Shown: positions 24,029-32,579 of the stretch, piece after piece
Numbering within the stretch: the stretch's first letter is position 1
Layout: each line of letters opens with the position of its first letter
From: PALSA-911 sp963743035
GTDB taxonomy: Bacteria > Pseudomonadota > Alphaproteobacteria > Acetobacterales > Acetobacteraceae
Direction of reading: 5' to 3'
Assembly (NCBI GenBank): GCA_963743035.1
Contig: CAVUOB010000012.1
Span: 1-64,000 of the forward strand
Length of the DNA: 64,000 nt
Translations under genes and position numbers: made by a program
Notes under the pieces: generated by a model
What the model was told of the DNA's origin: nothing
The model's input: the letters and a program-made list of their open reading frames with translations, nothing else
Database searches by the model: none

Positions 24029-24984
24029 TGCACCAGGGGTTTGCCAAGGCTGTTGGGGAAGAGGTCGTCGAAATAGAGATGGAACTGGGCGATGAAGCCG
24101 ATGGAAGTACCGGCGGCGGCGTTGAGTGGGATCAGCAGCTCCGCGCCGAACGCGTAGGTGTCGGCGGTATAGTTGATGCCGGGCGCCAGCTGGTAGCTGG
24201 TCTGGATGTTCGACGGCCGCGTGGCTGCGGACTCCCAGGTGAACTCGACCACGGGGGTCAGCCGGTTGACCCAGGCGGGCAGGCCGAAATCCTTCACCTG
24301 CGAGGTCAGGTACGGGATGGAATATTGCAGCGAAAGACCGCCCGCCCAGACGTTGTTGTTGCCGTTGCTGTAGTTCACGACGGCAGCGCCGCTATCCGGG
24401 TCGATCGTCGTCGTGGTCTTCAACCCGACATTGGCGACGGAATAGCCGAAGGTGCCGGTGATCGCCAGCGGACGCAGATAGCCGATCGGCAGGTCGCCGA
24501 AGCCCTTGCCCCAATAGATCGTCGGCGTGGTCGAACCATAGGTATCGGCCCCGGCGGCCACGTTGCCGGTTCCGCCGAATTCCTGGATGACACCGACCGA
24601 CACCATGAATTCGTGCTCGGCATTGGTATAGGCCTGGTACTTGAGGGTTCCTTCCAGGTTCTGGAACCCGGCCTGGGTTTTCAACCCCTGGGTCGTGAGC
24701 ACATTGTAGCCGTAGTTCACGGCCACGCCGAGATGCTCGGTGATCCGTTTGTCGAGCTCGACATTGACCATGTACTCGTTTTGCTGCGCGCCGCCATTGG
24801 AATTGGGCTGCCAGGAGAAGGTGGGCAGCGATGCCTCGTCGGACACTGCGGGGTCATCGATCGTAAGCGTGGAGATAAACACGCGCGCTCCGGCAACGCC
24901 GTGGGCTTCGGCGTCACTGGCGAGAAACGGCTGGGTCAACGCGACTGCGGTCGCGAGCGTGGCCGGTAGAACGATGCGGGGCAT
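24022..24984 (-). CDS. predicted outer-membrane beta-barrel protein of the copper operon
   Basis: A 320-residue exported protein with a signal peptide (ATLATAVALTQPFLASDAEA) and alternating hydrophobic strands ending in an aromatic-rich C-terminus (QFHLYFDDLF then LVQW), the usual look of a transporter-type outer-membrane protein. The mature start AHGVAGARVFISTL is His-containing. ATG 24984 is preferred over GTG 24993 because a GGGAG box lies eight bases before it. No defined family was recognised. The operon position suggests a role in copper passage across the outer membrane. Confidence 0.75.
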   Translation of the reverse strand: MPRIVLPATLATAVALTQPFLASDAEAHGVAGARVFISTLTIDDPAVSDEASLPTFSWQPNSNGGAQQNEYMVNVELDKRITEHLGVAVNYGYNVLTTQGLKTQAGFQNLEGTLKYQAYTNAEHEFMVSVGVIQEFGGTGNVAAGADTYGSTTPTIYWGKGFGDLPIGYLRPLAITGTFGYSVANVGLKTTTTIDPDSGAAVVNYSNGNNNVWAGGLSLQYSIPYLTSQVKDFGLPAWVNRLTPVVEFTWESAATRPSNIQTSYQLAPGINYTADTYAFGAELLIPLNAAAGTSIGFIAQFHLYFDDLFPNSLGKPLVQW

Positions 24985-25060
24985 CGGAAGCACTCCCTGA
25001 ACATGAACGAAATCGTGCCCAAGCGTCGATCCCTGCGCGGGAACGCTTCGGCTGCGGGGT

Positions 25061-25510
25061 TCAGGTCAGGAAGGGTGGCGCGCGCGGCTGCGCGCTGGTT
25101 TTGACGTCGCGGGGCGGGGCGGTCGCCTGCGGCGGCGGCGCGGCAAGAGCGATGGCGAGGCGGGCGGGCGGCGCCAGGACGGGCGAGGCCGCCGGAATGG
25201 CCGCAGGCTGGGCGATGGCGACGCAAAGCGGGCAGAGCGCGCAATCGCCGTGTGGATGCCCGGGGGATCCCGGCATGTGGTCCGGCGCATCACCGGCGTC
25301 GGTCTGGCAGAGAACATCCGCGCCAGGCAGCAAGGATGCCAGAAAGGCCAGTTCCGGCCGCTGTTCCCGGAAGCCCTGCCCCGACGCCTGCGCATGGGTC
25401 GCCTGCGCATGGGTGAGATGTCCCGGTGCGGCGGCCATGCCGACCGAGAGCTGCATGGCCAGGGCCAGCAGCGCCAGGAACAGGCCGGCAGGGGACAATC
25501 GGCGGGTCAT
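25061..25510 (-). CDS. DUF2946-like exported protein with CxxC motif
   Basis: First gene of the leftward copper operon, 149 residues. It has an N-terminal signal segment (GLFLALLALAMQLSVGMAAA), a His/Gln-rich stretch, and GHPHGDCALCPLCVAIAQ, whose CALCPLC motif and preceding His residues suit metal binding as in DUF2946. The C-terminus is Pro/Ala-rich. ATG 25510 gives the signal peptide its normal position. Metal specificity is inferred from the neighbours. Confidence 0.7.
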   Translation of the reverse strand: MTRRLSPAGLFLALLALAMQLSVGMAAAPGHLTHAQATHAQASGQGFREQRPELAFLASLLPGADVLCQTDAGDAPDHMPGSPGHPHGDCALCPLCVAIAQPAAIPAASPVLAPPARLAIALAAPPPQATAPPRDVKTSAQPRAPPFLT

Positions 25511-25713
25511 CGCGTCTTCAGGTTCGTATGAACCGGAAGCTACCATGGACCGGGATCGATAGGAACATGCCCGGCGGCACCTGCCCGGCCGGCCGCATCC
25601 GGGTTGGGCCGCGTCAGGGCTTTGTGCCGAATGGGAAACACCACACGCGATCGTCGGCAATATCGGCCGGGCGCACTGTTTTCCCTGGCCCTTCTGCGCT
25701 TATATGCCACGTC

Positions 25714-26853
25714 ATGCCCCTTGATTTCAGTGATTTGTCTCAGAACGCTCGACGAATCGACCGGTCCGGCTTCGAATCGAAGCCCTCGCCGGCACGCCGT
25801 GCCGTCGCTTTCTGGCTGTTCGGCGTCTGCGCCATGATCCTGGTGATGATCGCGCTCGGCGGCGCCACGCGGCTGACCGGGTCGGGGCTTTCCATCATGG
25901 AATGGGCGCCGTTCCGCGGCGCGCTGCCGCCCGTCTCCCAGGCCGAATGGGAACGGCTGTTCGGGCTGTACCAGCAGATTCCGCAATACGCCCTGGTCAA
26001 TGAGGGCTTCGGCATCGAGGGCTTCAAGCGGATCTTCTGGCTGGAATATTTCCACCGCTTGTGGGGACGGCTGATCGGGTTCGGCTTCCTGCTGCCGATG
26101 CTGTGGTTCTGGGCGCGCGGCGCCTTCGCGCCCGGGCAGGAATTGCGCCGGCTGCGCCCGCGTCTGCTGGGGCTGTTCCTGCTCGGCGGCGCGCAGGGCG
26201 CGGTCGGCTGGATCATGGTGGCGTCCGGCTTCGCGCCGGACAGCACCGCCGTCTCTCCCTATCGCCTGGTCGTGCACCTGATGCTGGCGCTGAGCCTGTA
26301 TGCCGCCATTCTGTGGACCGCGCTTGGCGTGCTGCGCCCGCACCCAAGGCCCGGGCCGGACCGGAAGCTGACGCGGCGCCTGCTCGGCGCCACCTGCGTG
26401 CTGGTGGCGCTGACCATCCTCGCCGGCGGCTTCGTTGCCGGCACGCATGCGGGGCTCGACTACAACACCTTCCCGCTGATGGACGGAAGCCTGGTTCCCG
26501 CCGGCTACGCGCGGCTGGAGCCGTTCTGGCGCAACCTGACGGAGAACATCGCCGCGGTGCAGTTCGACCACCGGCTGCTCGCCACGCTGACCGCCCTGAC
26601 CGCCGCCGTGACGGTGGCTGCCGGCCTGGCCACGGGCGGCAGCGGCCGTTCCTGCGCGCCCTATCTCTATGCCCTGGGCGCGGCGGTGGCGGTGCAATAC
26701 GCGCTGGGCGTCGCCACGCTGCTGTCGGTGCCGGGGCTCGGGCATCTGCCCGCTGGCCTGGGCACCGCGCACCAGACCGTCGCGGTGCTGGTGCTGACCG
26801 CGGCGCTGGCGGCGCTGCATGCGACACGCCGCCCGGAACGGACCGGAAGCTGA
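25714..26853 (+). CDS. ctaA: heme A synthase
   Basis: Oxidises heme O to heme A for cytochrome aa3 oxidase. The 379-residue protein has eight membrane helices with the conserved LGGATRLTGSGLSIMEW, EYFHRLWGRLIG, VAGTHAGLDYNTFPLMDG and FDHRLLATL and TAHQTVAVLV segments that supply the heme-ligating histidines. ATG 25714 lacks a good ribosome site, but upstream sequence is not family-like. It is divergent from the copper operon, so heme A and CuA supply for the oxidase are neighbours. Confidence 0.93.
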   Translation: MPLDFSDLSQNARRIDRSGFESKPSPARRAVAFWLFGVCAMILVMIALGGATRLTGSGLSIMEWAPFRGALPPVSQAEWERLFGLYQQIPQYALVNEGFGIEGFKRIFWLEYFHRLWGRLIGFGFLLPMLWFWARGAFAPGQELRRLRPRLLGLFLLGGAQGAVGWIMVASGFAPDSTAVSPYRLVVHLMLALSLYAAILWTALGVLRPHPRPGPDRKLTRRLLGATCVLVALTILAGGFVAGTHAGLDYNTFPLMDGSLVPAGYARLEPFWRNLTENIAAVQFDHRLLATLTALTAAVTVAAGLATGGSGRSCAPYLYALGAAVAVQYALGVATLLSVPGLGHLPAGLGTAHQTVAVLVLTAALAALHATRRPERTGS

Positions 26854-26868
26854 CGCGATGGACGCCAG

Positions 26869-28821
26869 ATGACGGACGCGCAGCCCGCTTCTGGTCTTTT
26901 GCCATCGTTCCTGCTGCCGGCGATCATCGAAAAGCTGCCGGTCGGGCTGGCGGTGTTCACATCCGAGGGCACGCTGCGGACGCATAACACGCGGTTCGTC
27001 ACGCTGACGGGGATACCGACCGACGGGGTCGGACCCGGCTTCAGCGCCGATTCCTGGCTCGAACGGATGCAGGCCAGCGCGGAATATGCCGGCCGCGAGG
27101 GCGAGGCCTTCCTCGCGGCGCTGCGGGCCTGGGACCGTTCCAGCCCGCTGACCCTGCGCCGCAAGCGCGCCAACGGCCAGATGATCGACAGCCATTACGA
27201 CGCGCTGCCCGATGGCGGGTTCACGGTCACGGTCACCGATGTCAGCGATCTCGTCAGCGGCGACGACACGGTGCGCCGGCGGGTCACCGGGCTTGCCGCG
27301 ATCCTGGAGCACATCCCGCACGGCGTCTGCGTCTACGGGCCGGACCGCCGAGTGAGCATGTTCAACGCCGCCTATACCAGGGTGATGGCCGGCGCGCCGG
27401 TGGCGATCGGCGACCACGCCGACGACATCACCCGCCGGCGGAAGGAAAGCGGCGAGTACGGCCCGCCCGGGGAGGCGGAGATCTATGCCGGCGTCACCAT
27501 CGCCGGGATCAATACCGGCAGCTCCAGATCGCGGCGGCGGGTGCGGCCGAACGGCACCGTGATCGATATCCGCACCGCGCTGTTGCCCTATGGCGGCTAT
27601 ATCAGCGTGGTCACCGACATCACACTGCAGATGAAGGCCGAGGCGGAGGCGCGTGCCCGGGCGGCGCAGATGGAGACCATGCTCACCTCCATCCGCCATG
27701 GCATCGTGTTGTGGGACATCGAACGGCGCGTGGCGGCGGCGAACCGGACGGCCGCGGAGCTGCTGGAAATCGACCCCAACGACCTCCGGCCCGGCCAGTC
27801 GCGCCAGGAGGTGGTGGCGGCAATGAGCGCGCACGGCGCGTTCGGCGACACGGCGGAAGCGGCGGCCCGGGCGCAGGATCTGCTCGACCGCGGACCGCAC
27901 CAGCGGGATCCGCGCATCATCACCCTGGCGTCGGGTCGGGTGATCGAGGCGCGCTACGAACTGATCCCGGAGGGCGGAGAGGTCAGCACCCTCACCGACG
28001 TCACCGAGGGCCGGGCCGCCGAAGGCGAGCTGCGCCGCGCCAAGGAAGCCGCCGAGGCGGCCAGCCAGGCGAAGTCCCGCTTCCTGGCGACCATGAGCCA
28101 CGAGCTGCGCACGCCGCTGAACGCGGTGATCGGCTTCTCCGAGCAGCTGCGGCGCCAGGCCGAGGATCCCGCCACGCAGCCGACGGCAACGCAGATCGCC
28201 GAGTTCGCCGCGGAGATCAACGCGGCCGGACGGCATCTGCTGGACCAGATCAATACCGTGCTGGACGTGGCGCGGATCGATTCCGGCCGCTTCGACCTGG
28301 CCAGCGAGCCGATCGACATGCGGAGCCTGGTCGAGACCTGCGTCCGCCAGGCCGCCATCGAGGCCCGGATCGCGGGGATCGGCGTGAGCCTGGACGCCCC
28401 GGACAGCCTGCCCGCGCTGCGCGGCGATGCGCGCCGCCTGGCGCAGGCGCTGACCCATCTGCTGTCCAATGCGGTGAAGTTCTCCGATATCGGCGGCAAG
28501 ATCCGCGTCCGCGCCGGCCTGGAGAGCTCGGGCGACCTGCTGATCACGGTGCGCGACACCGGCATCGGCATCCCCGCCGCCGACCTGCAGCGCGTGCTGG
28601 AGCCGTTCACCCAGTCGGACAACACATTGACGCGGCGCTTTCAGGGCGCGGGACTCGGCCTATATATCTCCCGTGCGCTGATCGAGGCGCATGACGGCAC
28701 CCTGTCGCTGCACAGCCGCACCGGTGCCGGCACCACCGTCGAGATCCGCCTGCCACGTGCGCGCCTGGAACCGATGCCCCCCCTGGCACAGGAACGGATC
28801 GCGCCAAAGGAGAATTCATGA
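26869..28821 (+). CDS. soluble PAS-domain sensor histidine kinase
   Basis: A 650-residue kinase without membrane helices. Two or three PAS-like (PAS_7) sensor domains occupy about residues 15-390, each ending in a GGFTVTVTDVSDL/GGYISVVTDIT-type strand. The HisKA box has His411 in MSHELRTPLNAVIGFSE; the ATPase domain has NAVKFS (N box), DTGIGI (G1) and GAGLGLYIS (G2). No response regulator gene is adjacent. Its last codons overlap tldD by four bases, so the two are translated together, an unusual pairing. The signal is probably cytoplasmic. Confidence 0.9.
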   Translation: MTDAQPASGLLPSFLLPAIIEKLPVGLAVFTSEGTLRTHNTRFVTLTGIPTDGVGPGFSADSWLERMQASAEYAGREGEAFLAALRAWDRSSPLTLRRKRANGQMIDSHYDALPDGGFTVTVTDVSDLVSGDDTVRRRVTGLAAILEHIPHGVCVYGPDRRVSMFNAAYTRVMAGAPVAIGDHADDITRRRKESGEYGPPGEAEIYAGVTIAGINTGSSRSRRRVRPNGTVIDIRTALLPYGGYISVVTDITLQMKAEAEARARAAQMETMLTSIRHGIVLWDIERRVAAANRTAAELLEIDPNDLRPGQSRQEVVAAMSAHGAFGDTAEAAARAQDLLDRGPHQRDPRIITLASGRVIEARYELIPEGGEVSTLTDVTEGRAAEGELRRAKEAAEAASQAKSRFLATMSHELRTPLNAVIGFSEQLRRQAEDPATQPTATQIAEFAAEINAAGRHLLDQINTVLDVARIDSGRFDLASEPIDMRSLVETCVRQAAIEARIAGIGVSLDAPDSLPALRGDARRLAQALTHLLSNAVKFSDIGGKIRVRAGLESSGDLLITVRDTGIGIPAADLQRVLEPFTQSDNTLTRRFQGAGLGLYISRALIEAHDGTLSLHSRTGAGTTVEIRLPRARLEPMPPLAQERIAPKENS

Positions 28822-30257
28822 CCCCGCTCGCCGCCACCGACCGACTGTTCTTCGAGCGCGCAGACGCGGAACTCGACCGCGCCGGCGCCGAGCGTCATGT
28901 CGCCGCAGCCCTCGCCAATGCCGATGACGGCGAGCTGTTCCTGGAATACCGGGAAAGCGAGAGCATCAGCCTGGATGACGGGCGGATCCGCAGCGCCGGG
29001 TTCGACACCGCGCTCGGCTTCGGGCTGCGCGCGGTGGCCGGGGAGGCGACCGGCTTCGCCCATGCCGGGGAGCTGTCGGACGCTGCGCTCGGCCGCGCCG
29101 CGGCGTCGGTCGGCGCGATCGCCGCCGGCCATTCGGGCGTTGCCTCCGAACCGCCCCGGGCGACCAATTCGCGGCTGTACAGCGACGTGAACCCGCTCTC
29201 GGCGATGGATTTTTCCGCGCGCACGGACGTGCTGGCGGAAATCGACGCCTATGCGCGCGGGCGCGATCCGCGCGTGGTGCAGGTCATGGCCTCCATTTCC
29301 GGCGAGTGGCAGGCGGTGCAGATCCTGCGCGCGGACGGCAACCGGGTGGCGGATATCCGCCCGCTGGTGCGGCTGAACGTGTCGGTGGTGGTGGAACGCG
29401 ACGGGCGGCGGGAGACCGGCAGCTACGGCACCGGCGGGCGGTTCGACTACACGCTGATGTGCGCGCCCGGCACCTGGCGCGCGGCGGTGGACGAGGCGAT
29501 CCGCCAGGCCGTCGTCAACCTCGACAGCCGGCCGGCGCCGGCCGGGGAGATGGAAGTGGTGCTCGGCCCGGGCTGGCCCGGCATCCTGCTGCACGAGGCG
29601 ATCGGCCACGGGCTGGAGGGGGATTTCAACCGCAAGGGAACCTCGGCCTTCGCCGGGCTGCTCGGCAAGCGCATCGCCTCCCCCGGGGTGACGGTGGTCG
29701 ATGACGGCACGCTGCCGGACCGCCGCGGCAGCCTGACGGTGGATGACGAGGGCACGCCAACCGGGCGCACGACGCTGATCGAGGACGGCATCCTGGTCGG
29801 GTTCCTGCAGGACCGGCTGAACGCGCGGCTGATGGGCGTGGCGCCGACCGGCAACGGCAGGCGGCAATCCTATGCCCATGCGCCGATGCCGCGCATGACC
29901 AACACGGTGATGCTGGGCGGCACGCACGACCCGCAGGAGATGATCCGGTCGGTCAAGAACGGGCTGTACGCGGTGAATTTCGGCGGCGGGCAGGTGGACA
30001 TCACATCGGGAAAATTCGTGTTCTCCGCCAGCGAGGCGTACCTGATCGAGGACGGCAAAATCACCTCGCCGGTCAAGGGCGCCACCCTGATCGGCAACGG
30101 GCCGGACGCGCTGACGCGGGTGGAGATGGTCGGCAACGACATGGCGCTCGATCCCGGCATCGGCACCTGCGGCAAGAACGGCCAGGGCGTGCCGGTGGGC
30201 GTGGGCCAGCCGACCCTGAAGCTTTCCGGGCTGACCGTCGGCGGCACGGCCGCCTGA
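28818..30257 (+). CDS. tldD: TldD family metalloprotease
   Basis: TldD and TldE/PmbA form a metalloprotease involved in maturing microcin B17 and in peptide turnover. The metal-binding HEAIGHGLEGD (HExxxH, first His near residue 259) is intact, as are GGRFDYTLMCAPGTW and the C-terminal CGKNGQGVPVGVGQP with its Cys. The 479 residues match the family. It starts inside the ATGA overlap with the histidine kinase. No TldE partner is seen in this window. Confidence 0.94.
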   Translation: MTPLAATDRLFFERADAELDRAGAERHVAAALANADDGELFLEYRESESISLDDGRIRSAGFDTALGFGLRAVAGEATGFAHAGELSDAALGRAAASVGAIAAGHSGVASEPPRATNSRLYSDVNPLSAMDFSARTDVLAEIDAYARGRDPRVVQVMASISGEWQAVQILRADGNRVADIRPLVRLNVSVVVERDGRRETGSYGTGGRFDYTLMCAPGTWRAAVDEAIRQAVVNLDSRPAPAGEMEVVLGPGWPGILLHEAIGHGLEGDFNRKGTSAFAGLLGKRIASPGVTVVDDGTLPDRRGSLTVDDEGTPTGRTTLIEDGILVGFLQDRLNARLMGVAPTGNGRRQSYAHAPMPRMTNTVMLGGTHDPQEMIRSVKNGLYAVNFGGGQVDITSGKFVFSASEAYLIEDGKITSPVKGATLIGNGPDALTRVEMVGNDMALDPGIGTCGKNGQGVPVGVGQPTLKLSGLTVGGTAA

Positions 30258-30342
30258 CTGCCTGAACATCTGACGGGCGGGCTTGCCTGTCCTGCCGACC
30301 CGACCTAGCCTTTTGCGGCAAGAAAAAGGGGGGAGCAGGAAA

Positions 30343-31392
30343 ATGGCGAGCACCACGCATGTCTATGCCGGCGCGATGACGACGCGGGACGGAGGCGTCG
30401 GCGGCGTCTATCGGCGGGAAGCCTCCGGGCGGACCTGGCAGCACCTGACCGACGGACTGCCGCAAACCAGCGTTCGTGCCATCACCGTCGATCCGGCCAA
30501 TCCCGATATCGTCTTCATCGGCACCGACCACGGGCCGTTCCGCTCCCGCGACCGCGGCGAGCACTGGGAGAAGCTGAACTTCCCGGATGCGAACACGCAG
30601 ATCTGGTCGATCATGATCGACCCGCACGATCCGCAGCGCATGTACGCCGGCGGCTCTCCGGTCGCGGTCTACCGCTCCGACGACGCCGGCAGCAACTGGA
30701 AGCGGCTGCCCAGCCCGCAGATCCCGAACCGCATCAAGATGGCCTTCGACTGCCGGGTGATGCGCATCGCCGCCAACCCGACCAAGCCGAACGAGATCTA
30801 CGCCACGCTGGAAGTCAACGGCGTGATCCGCAGCGGCGACGGCGGCAACAGCTGGCAGGATTGCACCGACGACCTGCTGCGGCTCGGCCATCTGCCGCAT
30901 CTGCAAAGCCGCATCGGCAGCGACGATCCGACCGAGGGCATGCTGGACGGCCACGCCATCGCCATGACCGCGGCCGACCCGGACGCGGTGATCCTGGCGG
31001 TGCGCATGGGCCTGTTCCGCACCGCCGATCACGGCAAGAGCTGGCAGGACATGGAGGTCGGCAAATTCTCGCCGGTGACCTATGGGCGGGACATCCGCGT
31101 GTCGCCGCAGGATCCGCGCACGCTCTATGCCTGCCTGTCGGTGGCGGCGAACAGCACCTTCGGATCACTGTACCGCAGCCAGGATACCGGCAAGACCTGG
31201 AAACGCCTGGACGAGGCGGTGACGCCGACCAGCACGCTGATGGCGGTCGCGCTGCACCACCGCAACAGCGAGATCATCTTCACGGCATCCCGGCACGGCC
31301 AGGTCTTCGGCACCCTGAATGGCGGCACGAGCTGGATCGAATCCCCGCTGCCACCGCAGGTGAAGGACGTCTACGCGCTGGCGTGCGGGTAG
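30343..31392 (+). CDS. beta-propeller protein with BNR/sortilin-like repeats
   Basis: A 349-residue protein without a signal peptide. Repeats of the form YRSDDAGSNWKRL, SGDGGNSWQDC, RTADHGKSWQDM, YRSQDTGKTWKRL and GTLNGGTSWIE (Asp-box, SxDxGxTW) alternate with I(T/R)V(D)PxxPDxxF segments, indicating a five- to seven-bladed propeller. Such proteins include glycosyl hydrolases, photosystem assembly factors and plain binding scaffolds; catalytic residues of sialidases are not evident. A GGGGAGCAGG box precedes ATG 30343. Function unknown. Confidence 0.78.
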   Translation: MASTTHVYAGAMTTRDGGVGGVYRREASGRTWQHLTDGLPQTSVRAITVDPANPDIVFIGTDHGPFRSRDRGEHWEKLNFPDANTQIWSIMIDPHDPQRMYAGGSPVAVYRSDDAGSNWKRLPSPQIPNRIKMAFDCRVMRIAANPTKPNEIYATLEVNGVIRSGDGGNSWQDCTDDLLRLGHLPHLQSRIGSDDPTEGMLDGHAIAMTAADPDAVILAVRMGLFRTADHGKSWQDMEVGKFSPVTYGRDIRVSPQDPRTLYACLSVAANSTFGSLYRSQDTGKTWKRLDEAVTPTSTLMAVALHHRNSEIIFTASRHGQVFGTLNGGTSWIESPLPPQVKDVYALACG

Positions 31393-31401
31393 GAAGGAAG
31401 T

Positions 31402-31599
31402 AAGGCAAGGGGGCGCTGCCCCCTTGACCCCCGCCAAAGGGTGGAACCCTTTGGAAACCCCAGACGTGTTTAAGAAAATGGGCGGGCTTCGGCGGTGCAA
31501 ACAGCACCACCTCGCCCGCCCATTTTCTTAAACACAACCGGGTGTCCAGAGGCTCCGCCTCTGGTGGGGGGTCGAGGGGGGCAAAGCCCCCTCGCCTTG
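31402..31599. repeat. compound palindromic repeat, full copy A
   Basis: The element consists of successive hairpins: CAAGGGGGCGCTGCCCCCTTG at 31406-31426 in part, a CAAAGGG/CCCTTTG hairpin, a perfect 21-base-pair stem (31466-31486 with 31515-31535) whose 28-base loop holds a nested GGTGC/GCACC stem, then CCAGAGG/CCTCTGG and GAGGGGG/CCCCCTC hairpins. Copies B (45656) and C (63158) share this build. It fills the gap between the convergent propeller gene and argF, and likely stops transcription from both sides. The central stem sequence is unlike those of the other copies although pairing is kept. Confidence 0.85.
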
Positions 31600-32541
31600 C
31601 TACCTTGCCGCGCCCAACGCCCAGGCGAGCACACCCTTCTGGGCGTGCAGGCGGTTTTCGGCTTCGTCGAACACCACCGACTGGGGGCCGTCGATCACTT
31701 CGGCGGTCACTTCCTCGCCGCGATGGACCGGCAGGCAGTGCATGAAGATCGCATCCGGCGCTGCCTTCGCCATCAGCGCGGAGGTCACGCGGTAGGGCGC
31801 GAGCAGGTTGTGGCGGCTTTCGTTCGGGTCGTCGGACATGCTGACCCAGGTATCCGTCACCACGCAGCGCGCGCCGGCGACGGCGGTTTCCGGATCGTCG
31901 GTCAGCTCGATCTTCGCCCCCTCGGCCATCGCCCAATCGAGCAGTTCCTGCGGCGGGCGCAGCGCGTCGGGGGTTGCCAGGCGCAGCGTGAAGCCGAAGC
32001 GCACGGCGGCCTCGATCCAGCTGCGGGCGACGTTGTTACCGTCGCCGCACCAGGCCACGACCTGGCCGGCGATGGGCCCGCGGTGCTCCTCGAAAGTCAG
32101 CACGTCCGCCATGAGCTGGCAGGGGTGGGAGGCCTCGGTCAGGCCGTTGATGACCGGGACCGTGGCGTATTCCGCCATTTCCTGGAGTTTCTCGTGCTTG
32201 TCCGTGCGCATCATGATGGCGTCGACATAGCGCGAGAGCACCCGCGCGGTGTCCGCCACGGTTTCGCCACGGCCGAGCTGGGTATCCTTGCCGGACAGCA
32301 CGATGACGTCGCCGCCGAGCTGGCGCATCGCCACCTCGAAGCTGACGCGGGTGCGGGTGGAGGGTTTCTCGAAGATCAGCGCGATGGTCTTGCCCGCCAG
32401 CGGGCGGGACGTGACGCCGCCGGTGGCCTTGAAGCCGGCGGCGATGTCCAGCATCTGGCGCAGCGTGGCGCCGTCGAAATCGCGCAGATCAAGGAAATGG
32501 CGCAGGCCGGCCACCTCGGAAGGTGACCGGCCCTTTGTCAT
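31600..32541 (-). CDS. argF: ornithine carbamoyltransferase
   Basis: Joins ornithine and carbamoyl phosphate to give citrulline in arginine synthesis. Carbamoyl-phosphate loop STRTR in EKPSTRTRVSFE, HPCQ in ASHPCQLMADVLT, the ornithine-binding SMSDD and HCLPVHRGEE are intact. 313 residues, normal. It lies 38 bases after argD on the same strand, the usual alphaproteobacterial argD-argF order. Confidence 0.95.
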   Translation of the reverse strand: MTKGRSPSEVAGLRHFLDLRDFDGATLRQMLDIAAGFKATGGVTSRPLAGKTIALIFEKPSTRTRVSFEVAMRQLGGDVIVLSGKDTQLGRGETVADTARVLSRYVDAIMMRTDKHEKLQEMAEYATVPVINGLTEASHPCQLMADVLTFEEHRGPIAGQVVAWCGDGNNVARSWIEAAVRFGFTLRLATPDALRPPQELLDWAMAEGAKIELTDDPETAVAGARCVVTDTWVSMSDDPNESRHNLLAPYRVTSALMAKAAPDAIFMHCLPVHRGEEVTAEVIDGPQSVVFDEAENRLHAQKGVLAWALGAAR

Positions 32542-32579
32542 ATCCCCGCCCCTTATCGCAGGGTGCTTCAGCGAGGCGC

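Noticed and set aside
25540..28458. 972-codon open frame on the minus strand
   Set aside because: It is antisense to ctaA and the histidine kinase, which have full conserved motifs; its Arg/Gln/His-rich composition is the usual high-GC shadow.
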